DNA of 64,000 nucleotides from Niabella yanshanensis (GCF_034424215.1 NZ_CP139960.1:5479187-5543186), one strand, 5' to 3'. Shown: positions 28,502 to 37,064, counted from the first letter of the stretch. Made by a program: numbers and translations. The notes: generated by a model not told the origin, from the letters alone.

Positions 28502-30742
28502 ATGGATAAAGGATTTATACATATAAAAGGCGCCCGTGAAAACAACCTCAGGAACATTTCACTAAGCGTACCTAAACAAAAGATCACCATCTTTACCGGG
28601 GTATCCGGTTCAGGTAAATCATCCATTGTGTTTGATACTATTGCGTCGGAAGCACAGCGCCAGCTCTATGAGAACTTCACGATGTTTGTGCGCAATTTCC
28701 TGCCGCGGTATGCACCACCACATGCAGATGCAATTGAAAATTTAAGCATGCCGATTGTAGTGGACCAGAAGCGGTTAGGCGGAGGATCTCATTCAACCGT
28801 TGGTACGATCACCGATATAGCGCCTGTATTGCGATTGTTATTCTCCCGGGTGGGACAGCCTTTCGTTGGCAACTCAAATGTCTTTTCTTTTAATGATCCT
28901 GAAGGTATGTGCCCTGAATGTAGCGGCCTCGGTAAAAAAATGGGTGTAAAGGCAGACTCTTTTTTGGATAAGGATAAATCTTTGAATGAAGGCGCTGTTC
29001 AGGTGCCCGTGTTTGCTGCCTGGGAAAATGCGATGTACCAGGGATCGGGATTGTTCGATAACGATAAGAAACTGCGTGATTATTCTGCTGAAGAAATGGA
29101 CTTGTTGTTGTATAGCAAACCTCTTAAGGTTAAAATGGCTTTTGGCGGTGGTGAAATGAATGTGACTTACCAGGGAGTTATCGAAAAATTCACCAAAGCG
29201 TTTATCAAGCGCGATCTTAAAACAATGTCGGAGCGCACCCAAAAAAAGGTGGCGCCCTATATCGGATTGCAGGAATGTCCGCTGTGCAAAGGAGCCCGTT
29301 TAAACCAGGCGGTATTGAACTGCAGGATCGCCGGCAAAAATATAGCGGAATTAGCTGCTTTGGAAGTGACGGAATTGATCAGCATTCTAAAAGATATTGA
29401 AGAACCGATCGCAGGTCCTATGCTGCACACCCTGAAAGAGCGCCTACAGCACCTGGTTGATATAGGATTGGATTATCTGAGCCTTGACCGGGAAACCAGC
29501 ACACTTTCGGGCGGAGAATCACAGCGTATCAAAATGGTAAAGCACCTGAGCAGCAGCCTGGTAGACGTGATGTATATTTTTGATGAGCCCAGCGTTGGGT
29601 TGCATCCCCGGGATGTGCACCGGCTCACCGATCTGCTGAAAAAACTAAGGGACAAAGGCAATACGGTAATAGTGGTAGAGCATGACCCTGATGTTATAAA
29701 AGTGGCTGATCATATTGTAGACGTGGGGCCACATGCAGGTAAAAGGGGAGGAACCATTATGTTTGAAGGCAGCTTTGAAGGATTGTTGAGTTCAGCTACA
29801 CTAACGGGGCAATATATGACGCAGGATGCTGTTGTTAAAAAAGATATTCGTAAGGCTACAGGCTTCTTACCTGTAGTTGATGCTCATGCCAATAACCTGC
29901 ACCATGTAAATGTAAGTATTCCGGTGGGTGTACTCACGGCAGTTACCGGTGTAGCCGGATCAGGTAAAAGCTCTCTCATCCATCATGCTTTCCTGCAGCA
30001 ATATCCGGATGCAATAGTGATTAATCAATCAGCTGTGGGTACGTCTACCCGTTCTAATCCTGCCACCTATACGGGTATAATGGATGATGTCCGTAAGGTG
30101 TTTGCTGCAACCAACCAGGTGAGTGCTTCTCTGTTCAGTTTTAATTCGGAAGGCGCCTGCGAAAACTGTCAGGGTGCCGGAGTAGTCTATACCGACCTGG
30201 CTTTCCTGGATGGAATTAAAATACCCTGTGAGATTTGCCAGGGCCGCCGTTTTAAGGAAGCTGTATTAGCTTATACGGTCGATGATAAATCTATAGCGGA
30301 TGTGTTGGACATGACTATACGGGAAGCATCCGGCTTCTTTCAGCAAAAAGAAATCCAGAAAAAGCTAAAGGCATTGTTAGATGTAGGCTTGGAATACCTG
30401 AGTTTGGGACAGCCTTTGAGTACTTTGTCAGGGGGAGAGTGTCAGCGTATAAAACTGGCCAGCGAGCTGCATAAAAAGGGGAGCATTTATGTGATGGATG
30501 AGCCCACAACAGGTCTGCATATGTCAGATATTGAACACCTGTTAGCGATTATGAACCGGTTGGTGGATGCGGGTAACACCGTAATTGTTATCGAGCATAA
30601 TGTAAGTGTGATCAGAAATGCCGATTGGATCATCGATATGGGACCTGAAGGAGGACATAAGGGCGGGCGGGTAATGTTTGAAGGAACACCGGAAGCTTTA
30701 TTAAAGGCAGACGACTCTCTAACCAGCCAGTATCTCCGGTAA
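28502..30742 (+). CDS. Short UvrA-like ABC ATPase
   Basis: The ATG at 28502 (MDKGFIHIKGARENNLRNI) is chosen over the 35-codon N-terminal extension because it matches the family start. 746 residues, against about 940 for canonical UvrA. It has two ABC modules: Walker A GVSGSGKSS (33-41) and GVAGSGKSS, signatures LSGGESQRIKM and LSGGECQRIKL, Walker B IFDEPSVGLHP and VMDEPTTGLH. Zinc-type CPECSGLGKK/CPLCKG and CENCQGAGV/CEICQG pairs are present. The short length points to the paralogue class lacking the UvrB-binding region, known from DrrC-like self-resistance proteins, so a role in DNA-damage or drug protection is likelier than core excision repair. Confidence 0.88.
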   Translation: MDKGFIHIKGARENNLRNISLSVPKQKITIFTGVSGSGKSSIVFDTIASEAQRQLYENFTMFVRNFLPRYAPPHADAIENLSMPIVVDQKRLGGGSHSTVGTITDIAPVLRLLFSRVGQPFVGNSNVFSFNDPEGMCPECSGLGKKMGVKADSFLDKDKSLNEGAVQVPVFAAWENAMYQGSGLFDNDKKLRDYSAEEMDLLLYSKPLKVKMAFGGGEMNVTYQGVIEKFTKAFIKRDLKTMSERTQKKVAPYIGLQECPLCKGARLNQAVLNCRIAGKNIAELAALEVTELISILKDIEEPIAGPMLHTLKERLQHLVDIGLDYLSLDRETSTLSGGESQRIKMVKHLSSSLVDVMYIFDEPSVGLHPRDVHRLTDLLKKLRDKGNTVIVVEHDPDVIKVADHIVDVGPHAGKRGGTIMFEGSFEGLLSSATLTGQYMTQDAVVKKDIRKATGFLPVVDAHANNLHHVNVSIPVGVLTAVTGVAGSGKSSLIHHAFLQQYPDAIVINQSAVGTSTRSNPATYTGIMDDVRKVFAATNQVSASLFSFNSEGACENCQGAGVVYTDLAFLDGIKIPCEICQGRRFKEAVLAYTVDDKSIADVLDMTIREASGFFQQKEIQKKLKALLDVGLEYLSLGQPLSTLSGGECQRIKLASELHKKGSIYVMDEPTTGLHMSDIEHLLAIMNRLVDAGNTVIVIEHNVSVIRNADWIIDMGPEGGHKGGRVMFEGTPEALLKADDSLTSQYLR

Positions 30743-30754
30743 GCATATTTGACA

Positions 30755-31099
30755 TCATGAGGATTTCCGTAAAATTGTTTTGCGATGCTTCCTGCCCCAA
30801 TCGATCATAGATTGAATGATTGCTCCAAAAGTCCGGCAGTATTCCGTAGGTTCGTATTCCACGAGAACCGGCGTGTCGGGATACACGGTTCTTTTCACCA
30901 GCTTGTTCAGCTCCATGTCTTTTAATTCCTTTGATAACATGCGCGTGGTAATGCCTGGTATGCTGCGCTCTATTTCACGAAAGCGCCTGTTGCCATTGCA
31001 CAGCGCATTAATAACAGGTATGCGCCATTTACCCCCGATAAAGTACAGGGTGTCCTGGAGCGCTTTTAATTCTTCTTCCTGGTTCCGCGTAATTGCCAT
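30755..31099 (-). CDS. HxlR-family winged-helix transcriptional regulator
   Basis: 114 residues, normal length. HxlR signature segments are visible: LYFIGGKWRIPVINALCNGNRRF, IPGITTRMLSKELKDMELNKLV and VEYEPTEYCRTFGAIIQSM. It has no N-terminal Cys-X-G-type cysteine, so redox or aldehyde sensing through that residue is not supported. It is divergently transcribed from the SDR gene with a 76-bp gap holding an inverted repeat, the usual arrangement for local control. It converges with the UvrA-like gene, leaving 12 bp. Confidence 0.92.
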   Translation of the reverse strand: MAITRNQEEELKALQDTLYFIGGKWRIPVINALCNGNRRFREIERSIPGITTRMLSKELKDMELNKLVKRTVYPDTPVLVEYEPTEYCRTFGAIIQSMIDWGRKHRKTILRKSS

Positions 31100-31107
31100 A
31101 ATATAAC

Positions 31108-31144
31108 TGGTATACTCTGTGATACTGGTTACAAAAGTATACCA
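31108..31144. promoter_or_regulatory. Inverted repeat, candidate HxlR operator
   Basis: The arms TGGTATACT (31108-31116) and AGTATACCA (31136-31144) are exact reverse complements separated by 19 bp. Each arm has the palindromic core GTATAC. A partial third copy (ACTGGTTAC) lies between them. The repeat fills the gap between the HxlR start at 31099 and the SDR -7 element at 31154, so a bound dimer would block or adjust both promoters. Confidence 0.55.
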
Positions 31145-31153
31145 TTTAGCTGG

Positions 31154-31161
31154 TAGTTTTG
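31154..31161 (+). promoter_or_regulatory. -7 element of the SDR gene
   Basis: TAGTTTTG matches TAnnTTTG and lies 14 bp before the ATG at 31176, so the leader would be only a few nucleotides long. The right operator arm ends 9 bp upstream of it. Confidence 0.5.
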
Positions 31162-31175
31162 TAAAAAATTATACG

Positions 31176-31922
31176 ATGAATCATACATTACAACACAAAG
31201 TAGCAGTCATTACAGGTGGTAACAGCGGTATCGGCCTGGCTGCAGCGAAAGAGCTGGTAGCGCGGGAGGCAACCGTATTGATTACCGGAAGAAGGAAAGA
31301 GGCTGTATATAAAGCGGCCGCAGAAACAGGGACCATCCCTTTTATAGCCGATCAGGCCAGTTTGGAGGATATTGAAAAATTGAAAGAGGAGCTGCAGGAG
31401 CGATTTGGTAAAATTGATATCCTGTTTATTAACGCGGGCATCACCGGCGGCTTTGCATCTATAGCAGACGTTTCTGTTGAAAATTTTGATTCGGTAATGA
31501 ATATCAATTTCAGAGGGGCCTATTTTACATTGAGTAAGTTAATTCCCCTGTTGAGTGATGGCGCTTCGGTAGTGATCTTGTCGTCCATTGTAGCAGCTAC
31601 TTACCACCCCAATAGTTCGGTTTACCAGGCCAGCAAAGCGGCGCTTAACTCCATAGCCAAAACGGCAGCAGCAGAACTGGCTTCCAGGAATATCAGGGTG
31701 AATATTATCAGTCCGGGGCCCCATAAAACAGAAGTGATGAAAAAAGCAGGACTAGATGCGACAACCCTGGAGCAGATCAATGATCAGCTGGTAAATTCCA
31801 TCCCGTTGAAAAAAATGGGAGACCCTGCAGATATCGCAAAGCTGGTTGCTTATCTCTCCGGTCCTGAAGCTGGTTTTATTACCGGTTCGGAAATTATTGT
31901 AGATGGCGGTATGATGTTATAG
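31176..31922 (+). CDS. SDR-family oxidoreductase
   Basis: 248 residues from the ATG at 31176 (MNHTLQHKVAVITGGNSGIG); the frame is open further upstream but that part overlaps the operator. Classical SDR: cofactor motif TGGNSGIG, NADP-type basic residues TGRRK, INAG, catalytic Ser in VILSSI and the YQASK (YxxxK) pair, C-terminal SEIIVDGG. Cytoplasmic NAD(P)-dependent reductase or dehydrogenase of unknown substrate. Divergent HxlR/SDR pairs often respond to reactive carbonyls or electrophiles. Confidence 0.93.
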   Translation: MNHTLQHKVAVITGGNSGIGLAAAKELVAREATVLITGRRKEAVYKAAAETGTIPFIADQASLEDIEKLKEELQERFGKIDILFINAGITGGFASIADVSVENFDSVMNINFRGAYFTLSKLIPLLSDGASVVILSSIVAATYHPNSSVYQASKAALNSIAKTAAAELASRNIRVNIISPGPHKTEVMKKAGLDATTLEQINDQLVNSIPLKKMGDPADIAKLVAYLSGPEAGFITGSEIIVDGGMML

Positions 31923-31976
31923 CCAATAGCATCTGCAGGAACCGGGATTGGTCGGCCGGTATTCCTGAAAACAGGG

Positions 31977-32360
31977 TCAAATAATTTTTACAGGTTTATG
32001 GTGTTCGTTGATCGCAACCAAAGTAAATGAACCGGTGACAACCTTATCCCTGCCTTCCTCCAGCATTTTTTCAAGAAATATATCTACACGAATACGCAGG
32101 CTTGTTGTACCTACCCGCTCTACGCTTCCTATCAGTTCAATTAAAGATGAAGCTGGAATTGGCCGCATAAATTCTACCTGCTCGCTGCTTTTAATAACAA
32201 AGCCTTTCCTGGCAAACCGGGTGGCCGTCATAAAAGCGGTTTCCGTCATCATCAGCAATATCTTTCCACCAAACATCGTGTTATGATGGTTGGTACTATC
32301 GGGAAAAACGGTTTTAAAAACATGGGTTTCTGCCTGTGCTAACTTTTCTTCAAGGGTCAT
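31977..32360 (-). CDS. Acyl-CoA thioesterase, hotdog fold (YciA/BFIT type)
   Basis: The frame reaches a TTG at 32381; the ATG at 32360 (MTLEEKLAQAETHVFKTVFP) is preferred. 127 residues, usual for single hotdog thioesterases. The motif NHHNTMFGGKILLMM is the conserved N/HxxxxFGG active-site helix, followed by FMRPIPASSLIELIG. The activity is hydrolysis of acyl-CoA to free acid and CoA in the cytoplasm; chain preference cannot be told. It stands alone between convergent and divergent neighbours. Confidence 0.9.
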   Translation of the reverse strand: MTLEEKLAQAETHVFKTVFPDSTNHHNTMFGGKILLMMTETAFMTATRFARKGFVIKSSEQVEFMRPIPASSLIELIGSVERVGTTSLRIRVDIFLEKMLEEGRDKVVTGSFTLVAINEHHKPVKII

Positions 32361-32487
32361 ACTAAATGGATTACCCTGCAAAATAACTGTTTTACAGCAT
32401 TAGCTCCTTATACTTAACTTAATGGCGCTTTTGTAAAGGTTTGTATGGGTAGGCTATAGTTAGAAGGTATGGCACTATATATAAATG

Positions 32488-32519
32488 CCGGTAAGGAGAT
32501 GCACAGATCTCCTTACCGG
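32488..32519. terminator. Strong hairpin, terminator of the histone-like gene
   Basis: A perfect 13-bp stem (CCGGTAAGGAGAT / ATCTCCTTACCGG) encloses a 6-nt loop. It lies 26 bp past the stop of the minus-strand gene at 32546. On that strand the sequence CATTTATATA follows, moderately T rich. Confidence 0.7.
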
Positions 32520-32545
32520 TTAAATTATTACTGGGAGGGAAAACT

Positions 32546-32992
32546 TTATTTACTTACGTTGCTGCTTACAATCTTAGCCAGGTCAAACATAGATACCTGT
32601 GTTTTGCCGGCAAATAGTGCTTTAAGTTTGTCATCGGCATTGATCATACGCTTGTTAACCGTATCCTGCAGCCCTTGTTTTTTAATATAAGCCCATACTT
32701 TTTTGATAATATCGGGTCTTGATGCAGGTTTGTTACCTATTACCGCAGCCAACACAGCACTAGGTGTTAGTGGCACTAATAATGCAGGATTGATTTTTCT
32801 CTTCTTTTTCGCTGCTGCTTTCTTAGGAGCCGCTTTTTTGGGCGCCGCCTTTTTTGCCGGAGCTTTCTTGGGGGCTGCCGCAGGTTTTGCCGCTGCCTGT
32901 TTTTTTGCTGGAGCCGCTTTTTTAGGGGCTGCTTTTGCCGGAGCGGACTTTTTAGCTGCCGCCTTCTTCACGGCTGCTTTTTTTGTTGCCAT
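32546..32992 (-). CDS. Histone H1-like tail fused to a SWIB domain
   Basis: 148 residues. The N-terminal half (about 1-66) is a low-complexity Lys/Ala/Pro repeat (KKAAPKKAAP-type units) like histone H1 tails. The C-terminal half (about 70-145) is a SWIB/MDM2-like domain: LLVPLTPSAVLAAVIGNKP, DIIKKVWAYIKKQGLQD, INADDKLKALFAGKTQVSMF. A nucleoid-associated, DNA-compacting role is plausible from the tail; SWIB domains are best known in eukaryotic chromatin remodellers and in chlamydiae. No signal peptide. Monocistronic, with its own terminator at 32488-32519. Confidence 0.9.
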   Translation of the reverse strand: MATKKAAVKKAAAKKSAPAKAAPKKAAPAKKQAAAKPAAAPKKAPAKKAAPKKAAPKKAAAKKKRKINPALLVPLTPSAVLAAVIGNKPASRPDIIKKVWAYIKKQGLQDTVNKRMINADDKLKALFAGKTQVSMFDLAKIVSSNVSK

Positions 32993-33102
32993 ATCAGAGT
33001 TTTATGTTGAATTATAAACGGGTTAACCTACTAAAGTTAGGAAGAAATCAAATGCACCAACAAAATGTTGAAATAATATTTTAAAATCCAGGTATTTTAT
33101 TT

Positions 33103-34089
33103 TCACCGGGTATCAGATTCTTTTTCCTGCTCCTTCTGCTGAACTGTTTTTCTGCCGGTTTCCACCTCTATTTCTCTGGTGGTAACCGCATAATCATTTG
33201 GATGGATATCATCCCCGTATGCCACAGCATAAGCTTTGGTGAACTCGGCGCCAAGGTAAAGAATAATGGAGGAGTAGTAGATCCATACAATCAATACGAC
33301 CAGAGATCCTGCTGCACCGTAAGTACTGCCTACCTGGGTTTGGGAAATATAGATTGAAATGCCAAATTTACCCAGCATGAATAAAACGGCTGTAACGAAT
33401 GCGCCTGCTATCACATCGCGCCAGCGGATCCTGGCGTCTGGCAGCACTTTAAAAATAACTGCGAATATAATGGCGCTGATTACCAGGGTTAATACCAGGT
33501 TGATAATGTAAAAAGCCACCACTGTCACATCCGGATACCTTGCCTGCAGGGCATTGCTGATACCCTCAATGACTCCCGACAAAGTCAATGATACCAGCAA
33601 TAAAAATCCCAGGCTTACAATAACGGAGAAGGACAGGAACCGGTTCTGCAGCATTTTTAGCCAACCTTTTTTCGGTTTGGCTTTCAGTCCCCATATAGAA
33701 TTAATAGAGTCCTGGATCTCGCCGAAGACGGTGGTGGCGCCTATCAGCAGTGTTATACCGCCAATAATGGCAGCAATCCTGCTTTTGCCGGCAAGCGATG
33801 CGTTTTTAATGATCTCCTGAAGCTGAATGGCTGTATCCTCACCAACAAATCCATTTAAAACCGCAAAAACTTCGCCTTCTACTGCCTCTTTCTTCAGGAA
33901 AAGTCCGCAGAGCGAAATGATCATCACCAACAACGGACCCATCGAAAAAACGGTGTAGTAAGCCAGTGATCCGCTTAATTTGGTGATCTTATGTTCTGAA
34001 AAACCTTTGAAGGTTTCTTTTAGTACATTCCAGATCCCTTTAAAAGTAAGGGGTTTTCTTTTACGGGCTGCCGCCGATAATATTGCCAT
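33103..34089 (-). CDS. YihY/BrkB-family inner-membrane protein
   Basis: 328 residues, with about six TM helices. Typical family stretches: KLSGSLAYYTVFSMGPLLVMIISLCG, VFGEIQDSINSIWGL, FGISIYISQTQVGSTYGAAGS and VWIYYSSIILYLGAEFTKAYA. The charged C-terminal tail (about 300-328) is cytoplasmic and variable. The family was once called ribonuclease BN by mistake; a transport or efflux role is suspected but not established. A single gene; its neighbours give no further clue. Confidence 0.92.
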   Translation of the reverse strand: MAILSAAARKRKPLTFKGIWNVLKETFKGFSEHKITKLSGSLAYYTVFSMGPLLVMIISLCGLFLKKEAVEGEVFAVLNGFVGEDTAIQLQEIIKNASLAGKSRIAAIIGGITLLIGATTVFGEIQDSINSIWGLKAKPKKGWLKMLQNRFLSFSVIVSLGFLLLVSLTLSGVIEGISNALQARYPDVTVVAFYIINLVLTLVISAIIFAVIFKVLPDARIRWRDVIAGAFVTAVLFMLGKFGISIYISQTQVGSTYGAAGSLVVLIVWIYYSSIILYLGAEFTKAYAVAYGDDIHPNDYAVTTREIEVETGRKTVQQKEQEKESDTR

Positions 34090-34283
34090 ACGGTATCAAT
34101 TTAGGGCTGACTATTTATGAATGAGTAACCTGCTTTTTGTCAAAGCTTAAAAGGTGTGGTTGCATAATAAATAAGCATGCCAAATATCAATTTGGCAGAA
34201 GGGAATATGATGTCTTGAAAATAGTTGTGTTTATGATAGGCTGGGGTACAGGTTTAGAGCAAACAGATCATATCTTGTTGTAC

Positions 34284-34478
34284 TTATGTATTTACCTGTG
34301 TAATTAAAATATAACCTTCGTCATATTGGGTGAAAATAAAGTCTTGTTTATTTAAAGATTTTTCCTCCATTACTTCATGTACCAGCGTTAAAAGAAGCGT
34401 ACCCCTGTTGAACGGGTCATCGCTGTTCGATAAACGCATAGTATGCAGTAACTCGTCATAGTTCAGTTGTTTTCTCAT
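34284..34478 (-). CDS. Small hypothetical protein of 64 residues
   Basis: Starts MRKQLNYDELLHTMRLSNSD and ends YILITQVNT. Soluble, mildly acidic, no TM segment or known motif. It has its own ATG and a flanking AT-rich upstream region with a near-consensus TATCTTTA element on the same strand. The composition looks like a folded small protein and not random frame, but I recognise no family. Confidence 0.5.
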   Translation of the reverse strand: MRKQLNYDELLHTMRLSNSDDPFNRGTLLLTLVHEVMEEKSLNKQDFIFTQYDEGYILITQVNT

Positions 34479-34579
34479 ATATAAACAATGTGGAGTATTC
34501 TATAAAGATACTAAAACTTCCATTTTTTCGATCAGCAGCATTATAATTTAGACAATTAATAATAACTAAAAGCAATATA

Positions 34580-34765
34580 TTAATTATTGAAAAGAAAATC
34601 GTTGTTTCCTGTCAAAAGACGAAGCTTACGCTCCTGTGCCCCCAGGCTAACGGGCTGCTTGAAGTCCGTCATCTCTATGATCAATGCAGGAATAATAGCC
34701 TAAAGAAATTCCGCATTTAGTAAACAACCTCGGTGCAGTCGCAGGTACTTTTGTACGCGATTCTT
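34580..34765 (-). pseudogene. Remnant of a LytTR DNA-binding domain
   Basis: On the minus strand one frame reads KNRVQKYLRLHRGCLLNAEFL, then a TAG stop, then about fifty more residues in the same frame including EMTDFKQPVSLGAQERKL before a second stop at 34580. The YLRLHRGCLLNAEFL piece resembles the conserved FxRVHRSYLVNxxxI core of LytTR domains, and PVS with following basic residues resembles their final strand. No start codon or receiver domain precedes it. I read it as the decayed tail of a LytTR regulator; homology is inferred from motif only. Confidence 0.35.
34746..34753 (+). promoter_or_regulatory. -7 element of the PepSY operon
   Basis: TACTTTTG fits TAnnTTTG and lies 30 bp upstream of the ATG at 34784. 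A clear -33 TTG at normal spacing is not seen. Confidence 0.45.
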
Positions 34766-34783
34766 TTAATTTATCAAAAAGCT

Positions 34784-35119
34784 ATGTATACATTACTGGC
34801 CGTTTGTTGTCTTTTAGGTTTTTTTCAGCAGTATAATACCTCCGCTAAAGCTAGGCTTGCAGTTGCGGGAAATTATGAGAAATGGCTCCGTTCCAATCCG
34901 GCCAAAGCCAGGTGGATCGGGCTGTTGCTGATGCTGTTTGGCCTTGCCATGTTAATAATAGCCGATGGTTGGATGCTGGGTATTTTTACCTTTATCCTGC
35001 TGCTAATGGCAGGGGCCTGTTATACCATTGTATTGGCGCCCCTGGGGTTTGTTAAACTCAAACATATCCTGCTTATGGCTACCCTGAGTTTATTGATTGA
35101 ATTAATGATATTGAAATAA
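34784..35119 (+). CDS. DUF3325-like small membrane protein (PepSY operon)
   Basis: The frame extends upstream to 34733, but the ATG at 34784 (MYTLLAVCCLLGFFQQYN) follows the -7 box and is preferred; 111 residues. It has three to four TM helices and a short cytoplasmic loop SNPAKARWIG. Size, topology and operon position match the DUF3325 protein that accompanies DUF3649 and PepSY_TM genes near siderophore receptors. Its stop codon overlaps the next start by 1 bp. Iron-siderophore handling at the inner membrane is inferred from that context. Confidence 0.7.
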   Translation: MYTLLAVCCLLGFFQQYNTSAKARLAVAGNYEKWLRSNPAKARWIGLLLMLFGLAMLIIADGWMLGIFTFILLLMAGACYTIVLAPLGFVKLKHILLMATLSLLIELMILK

Positions 35120-35394
35120 TGCCCGCCAACAAAAAATACCTGAGCGCACCTGGTCAAAGAGTTTTGAAAATTACCGCTGCATTCATAGGTGGCTACCTGG
35201 TCACACTCAGTTTTCACCAGTTGTTAATGCGGCTTTTTGATGCAAAGGCTATTGCCGTTACTGCTTCTTTTTCAACTTATCTTCTATGGTGTGCCCTGAT
35301 GATACTGGCTTTTCTTTCTAAAAGCGGATGGAAGATCTGGCTTTGGTATATCATCCTAACCTTACTGTTTGCAGCACCTTTCCTTCTAAAATAG
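35119..35394 (+). CDS. DUF3649-like small membrane protein (PepSY operon)
   Basis: 91 residues with three TM helices (about 15-37, 47-65, 70-90) and a basic N-terminus MPANKKYLSAPGQRVLK. The segment AAFIGGYLVTLSF followed by LLWCALMILAFLS fits DUF3649 iron-uptake membrane proteins. The ATG overlaps the preceding stop (TAATG), so translation is coupled. The PepSY protein follows 18 bp later. Assignment rests on topology and operon order more than on unique residues. Confidence 0.68.
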   Translation: MPANKKYLSAPGQRVLKITAAFIGGYLVTLSFHQLLMRLFDAKAIAVTASFSTYLLWCALMILAFLSKSGWKIWLWYIILTLLFAAPFLLK

Positions 35395-35412
35395 TTTTAA
35401 AGTCTAATTTGA

Positions 35413-36993
35413 ATGAACAATCGTAATTATAATATCTATTTTCATACCCATACGATTAGCGGAATTATCATCAGTGCGATACTGTTCGTAATTTTTTTTG
35501 CCGGGTCATTTGCCTTTTTCAAAAGCGAAATATCCAACTGGCAGAAGAACGTTTCCAACCCGGCTGCTTCGAGGTATAACCTGGATTTTAATACCATAAC
35601 GGATTCATTGGATCAACAATACGGGTTGTATGGCCGCAATGTTTCCTTTTATGTATATCCTCATACACCACGCCTGGGTGTTTCAGTCTCCGAATCAAAG
35701 GATACGACTAATAAAGCAAAGGGTGGTTTTTTCTATTACGATATTCAAAAGCATACAAGAGCTGATTATAAAGAGTCGTACGACCTGGGAGAATTTTTAT
35801 ACCGGCTTCATTTTCTGGCACAGGTAAATAGTATTGCTAACCTGGGTTTCCCTCTGGGTTATTATATTGCCGGTCTGGTGGCCTTTATATTCCTTTTCGC
35901 ATTGATCACGGGGCTTTTGTTGCATTGGAATAAGATTGTATCCAATTTTTATGTGTTCAGGCCATGGGAGAAATTAAAGACAGTATGGACGGACCTGCAT
36001 ACCGCATTAGGTGTCATTAGCTTTCCGTTCCTGTTGATCTTTGCGGTTACCGGCAGTTTTTTCCTGGTAAGCTATCCCTTGTTTACACAGCCTACGGCTA
36101 AAATTCAGTATGCAGGAAATGAAGATTCATTAAATACGGTGCTGGGATACGGCCAAAGAAAAATAGATTTTTTGAACCAGCCATTACGGGATAAGGCTGA
36201 TGTTAATTATTTCCTGCAGCAGGCTGCTGGCAAATGGGATCATACCCGCTTGTCTGGCCTTCAATTGGTTAATTACGGCGATGCCTCAATGGAAGTTATC
36301 ATTGAAAATATATTGCCCACTCAACAAAAATTTGTAGGCAGCGGCGAAGTTATTTATAGTGCAGCTTCTAAGCAGGTAGTAGAAAGCAAGGACCCCGGCA
36401 GACCAGCCGGCTATACTGATGTGGTGCAAAACCTGGTTTATAACCTGCATTTTGGTAACTATGGCGGGTATGCAGTAAAAATACTGTACTTTTTCCTGGG
36501 CATATGCGGCTGTGTAGTGATCATATCCGGGGTATTGATATGGCTGACGGCCCGGAATAAAAAGAATATCCCTGAAAAGAAAAAAAGATTTAACGAGTGG
36601 TTGACGCATATCTACCTGGCTGTAAGTCTCGCTATGTTCCCGGTTACTGCCGCGGCCTTTATCGCAGTTAAAATTTACCCGGGGGGTGGTATGGCTTTTA
36701 TATACCCGTTTTATTTCTGGAGCTGGCTGGTGGTAGCAGTTTTGCTGAGCATTCGGAAAAACAATTACAAAACGAACCGGGACTGTATGCTTTCAGGCGC
36801 ATTGATCGGGTTGGCCATACCTATAGTAAATGGTATAGTAACCGGCAACTGGATATGGATAACTTATAGTAAAGGATATTCGGATATTTTATTGATCGAC
36901 CTGTTCTGGATCATTCTATCTGCGGCTTCTTTTACCTGCTGGTGGTTGATTGTGAAAAAGCAAAAGCCGGTTGAAAGTGCCGGATTTGCATAG
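35413..36993 (+). CDS. PepSY-associated TM-helix protein, candidate siderophore-iron reductase
   Basis: 526 residues. N-terminal MNNRNYNIYFHTHTISGIIIS with a conserved His pair, large periplasmic PepSY domains (about 45-140 and 215-335), and TM helices near 17-37, 150-172, 195-218, 355-375, 395-415, 430-448, 463-480 and 495-515. LHFLAQV, LHTALGVISFPF and LHFGNYGGYAVK carry histidines typical of PepSY_TM proteins that may bind heme. Such proteins reduce ferric siderophores in the periplasm. It is the third gene of the iron operon. No TonB receptor is adjacent here, unlike in Proteobacteria. Confidence 0.85.
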   Translation: MNNRNYNIYFHTHTISGIIISAILFVIFFAGSFAFFKSEISNWQKNVSNPAASRYNLDFNTITDSLDQQYGLYGRNVSFYVYPHTPRLGVSVSESKDTTNKAKGGFFYYDIQKHTRADYKESYDLGEFLYRLHFLAQVNSIANLGFPLGYYIAGLVAFIFLFALITGLLLHWNKIVSNFYVFRPWEKLKTVWTDLHTALGVISFPFLLIFAVTGSFFLVSYPLFTQPTAKIQYAGNEDSLNTVLGYGQRKIDFLNQPLRDKADVNYFLQQAAGKWDHTRLSGLQLVNYGDASMEVIIENILPTQQKFVGSGEVIYSAASKQVVESKDPGRPAGYTDVVQNLVYNLHFGNYGGYAVKILYFFLGICGCVVIISGVLIWLTARNKKNIPEKKKRFNEWLTHIYLAVSLAMFPVTAAAFIAVKIYPGGGMAFIYPFYFWSWLVVAVLLSIRKNNYKTNRDCMLSGALIGLAIPIVNGIVTGNWIWITYSKGYSDILLIDLFWIILSAASFTCWWLIVKKQKPVESAGFA

Positions 36994-36999
36994 ATACCA

Positions 37000-37020
37000 A
37001 TCTGTCAATTTTTTACAGAT
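37000..37020. terminator. Weak hairpin between convergent genes
   Basis: ATCTGT and ACAGAT form a 6-bp stem with a 9-nt T-rich loop in the 71-bp gap between the PepSY gene and the convergent PAS sensor gene. It could end either transcript. The short stem keeps confidence low. Confidence 0.3.
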
Positions 37021-37064
37021 GTAACTACAGTGACTGGTGATTATATATTGTTGTTCAAGAATAT

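Noticed and set aside
32703..33017. Plus-strand open frame rich in Ala/Phe/Gly
   Set aside because: It is the mirror of the Lys/Ala/Pro repeat of the histone-like gene on the other strand; composition comes from the repeat.
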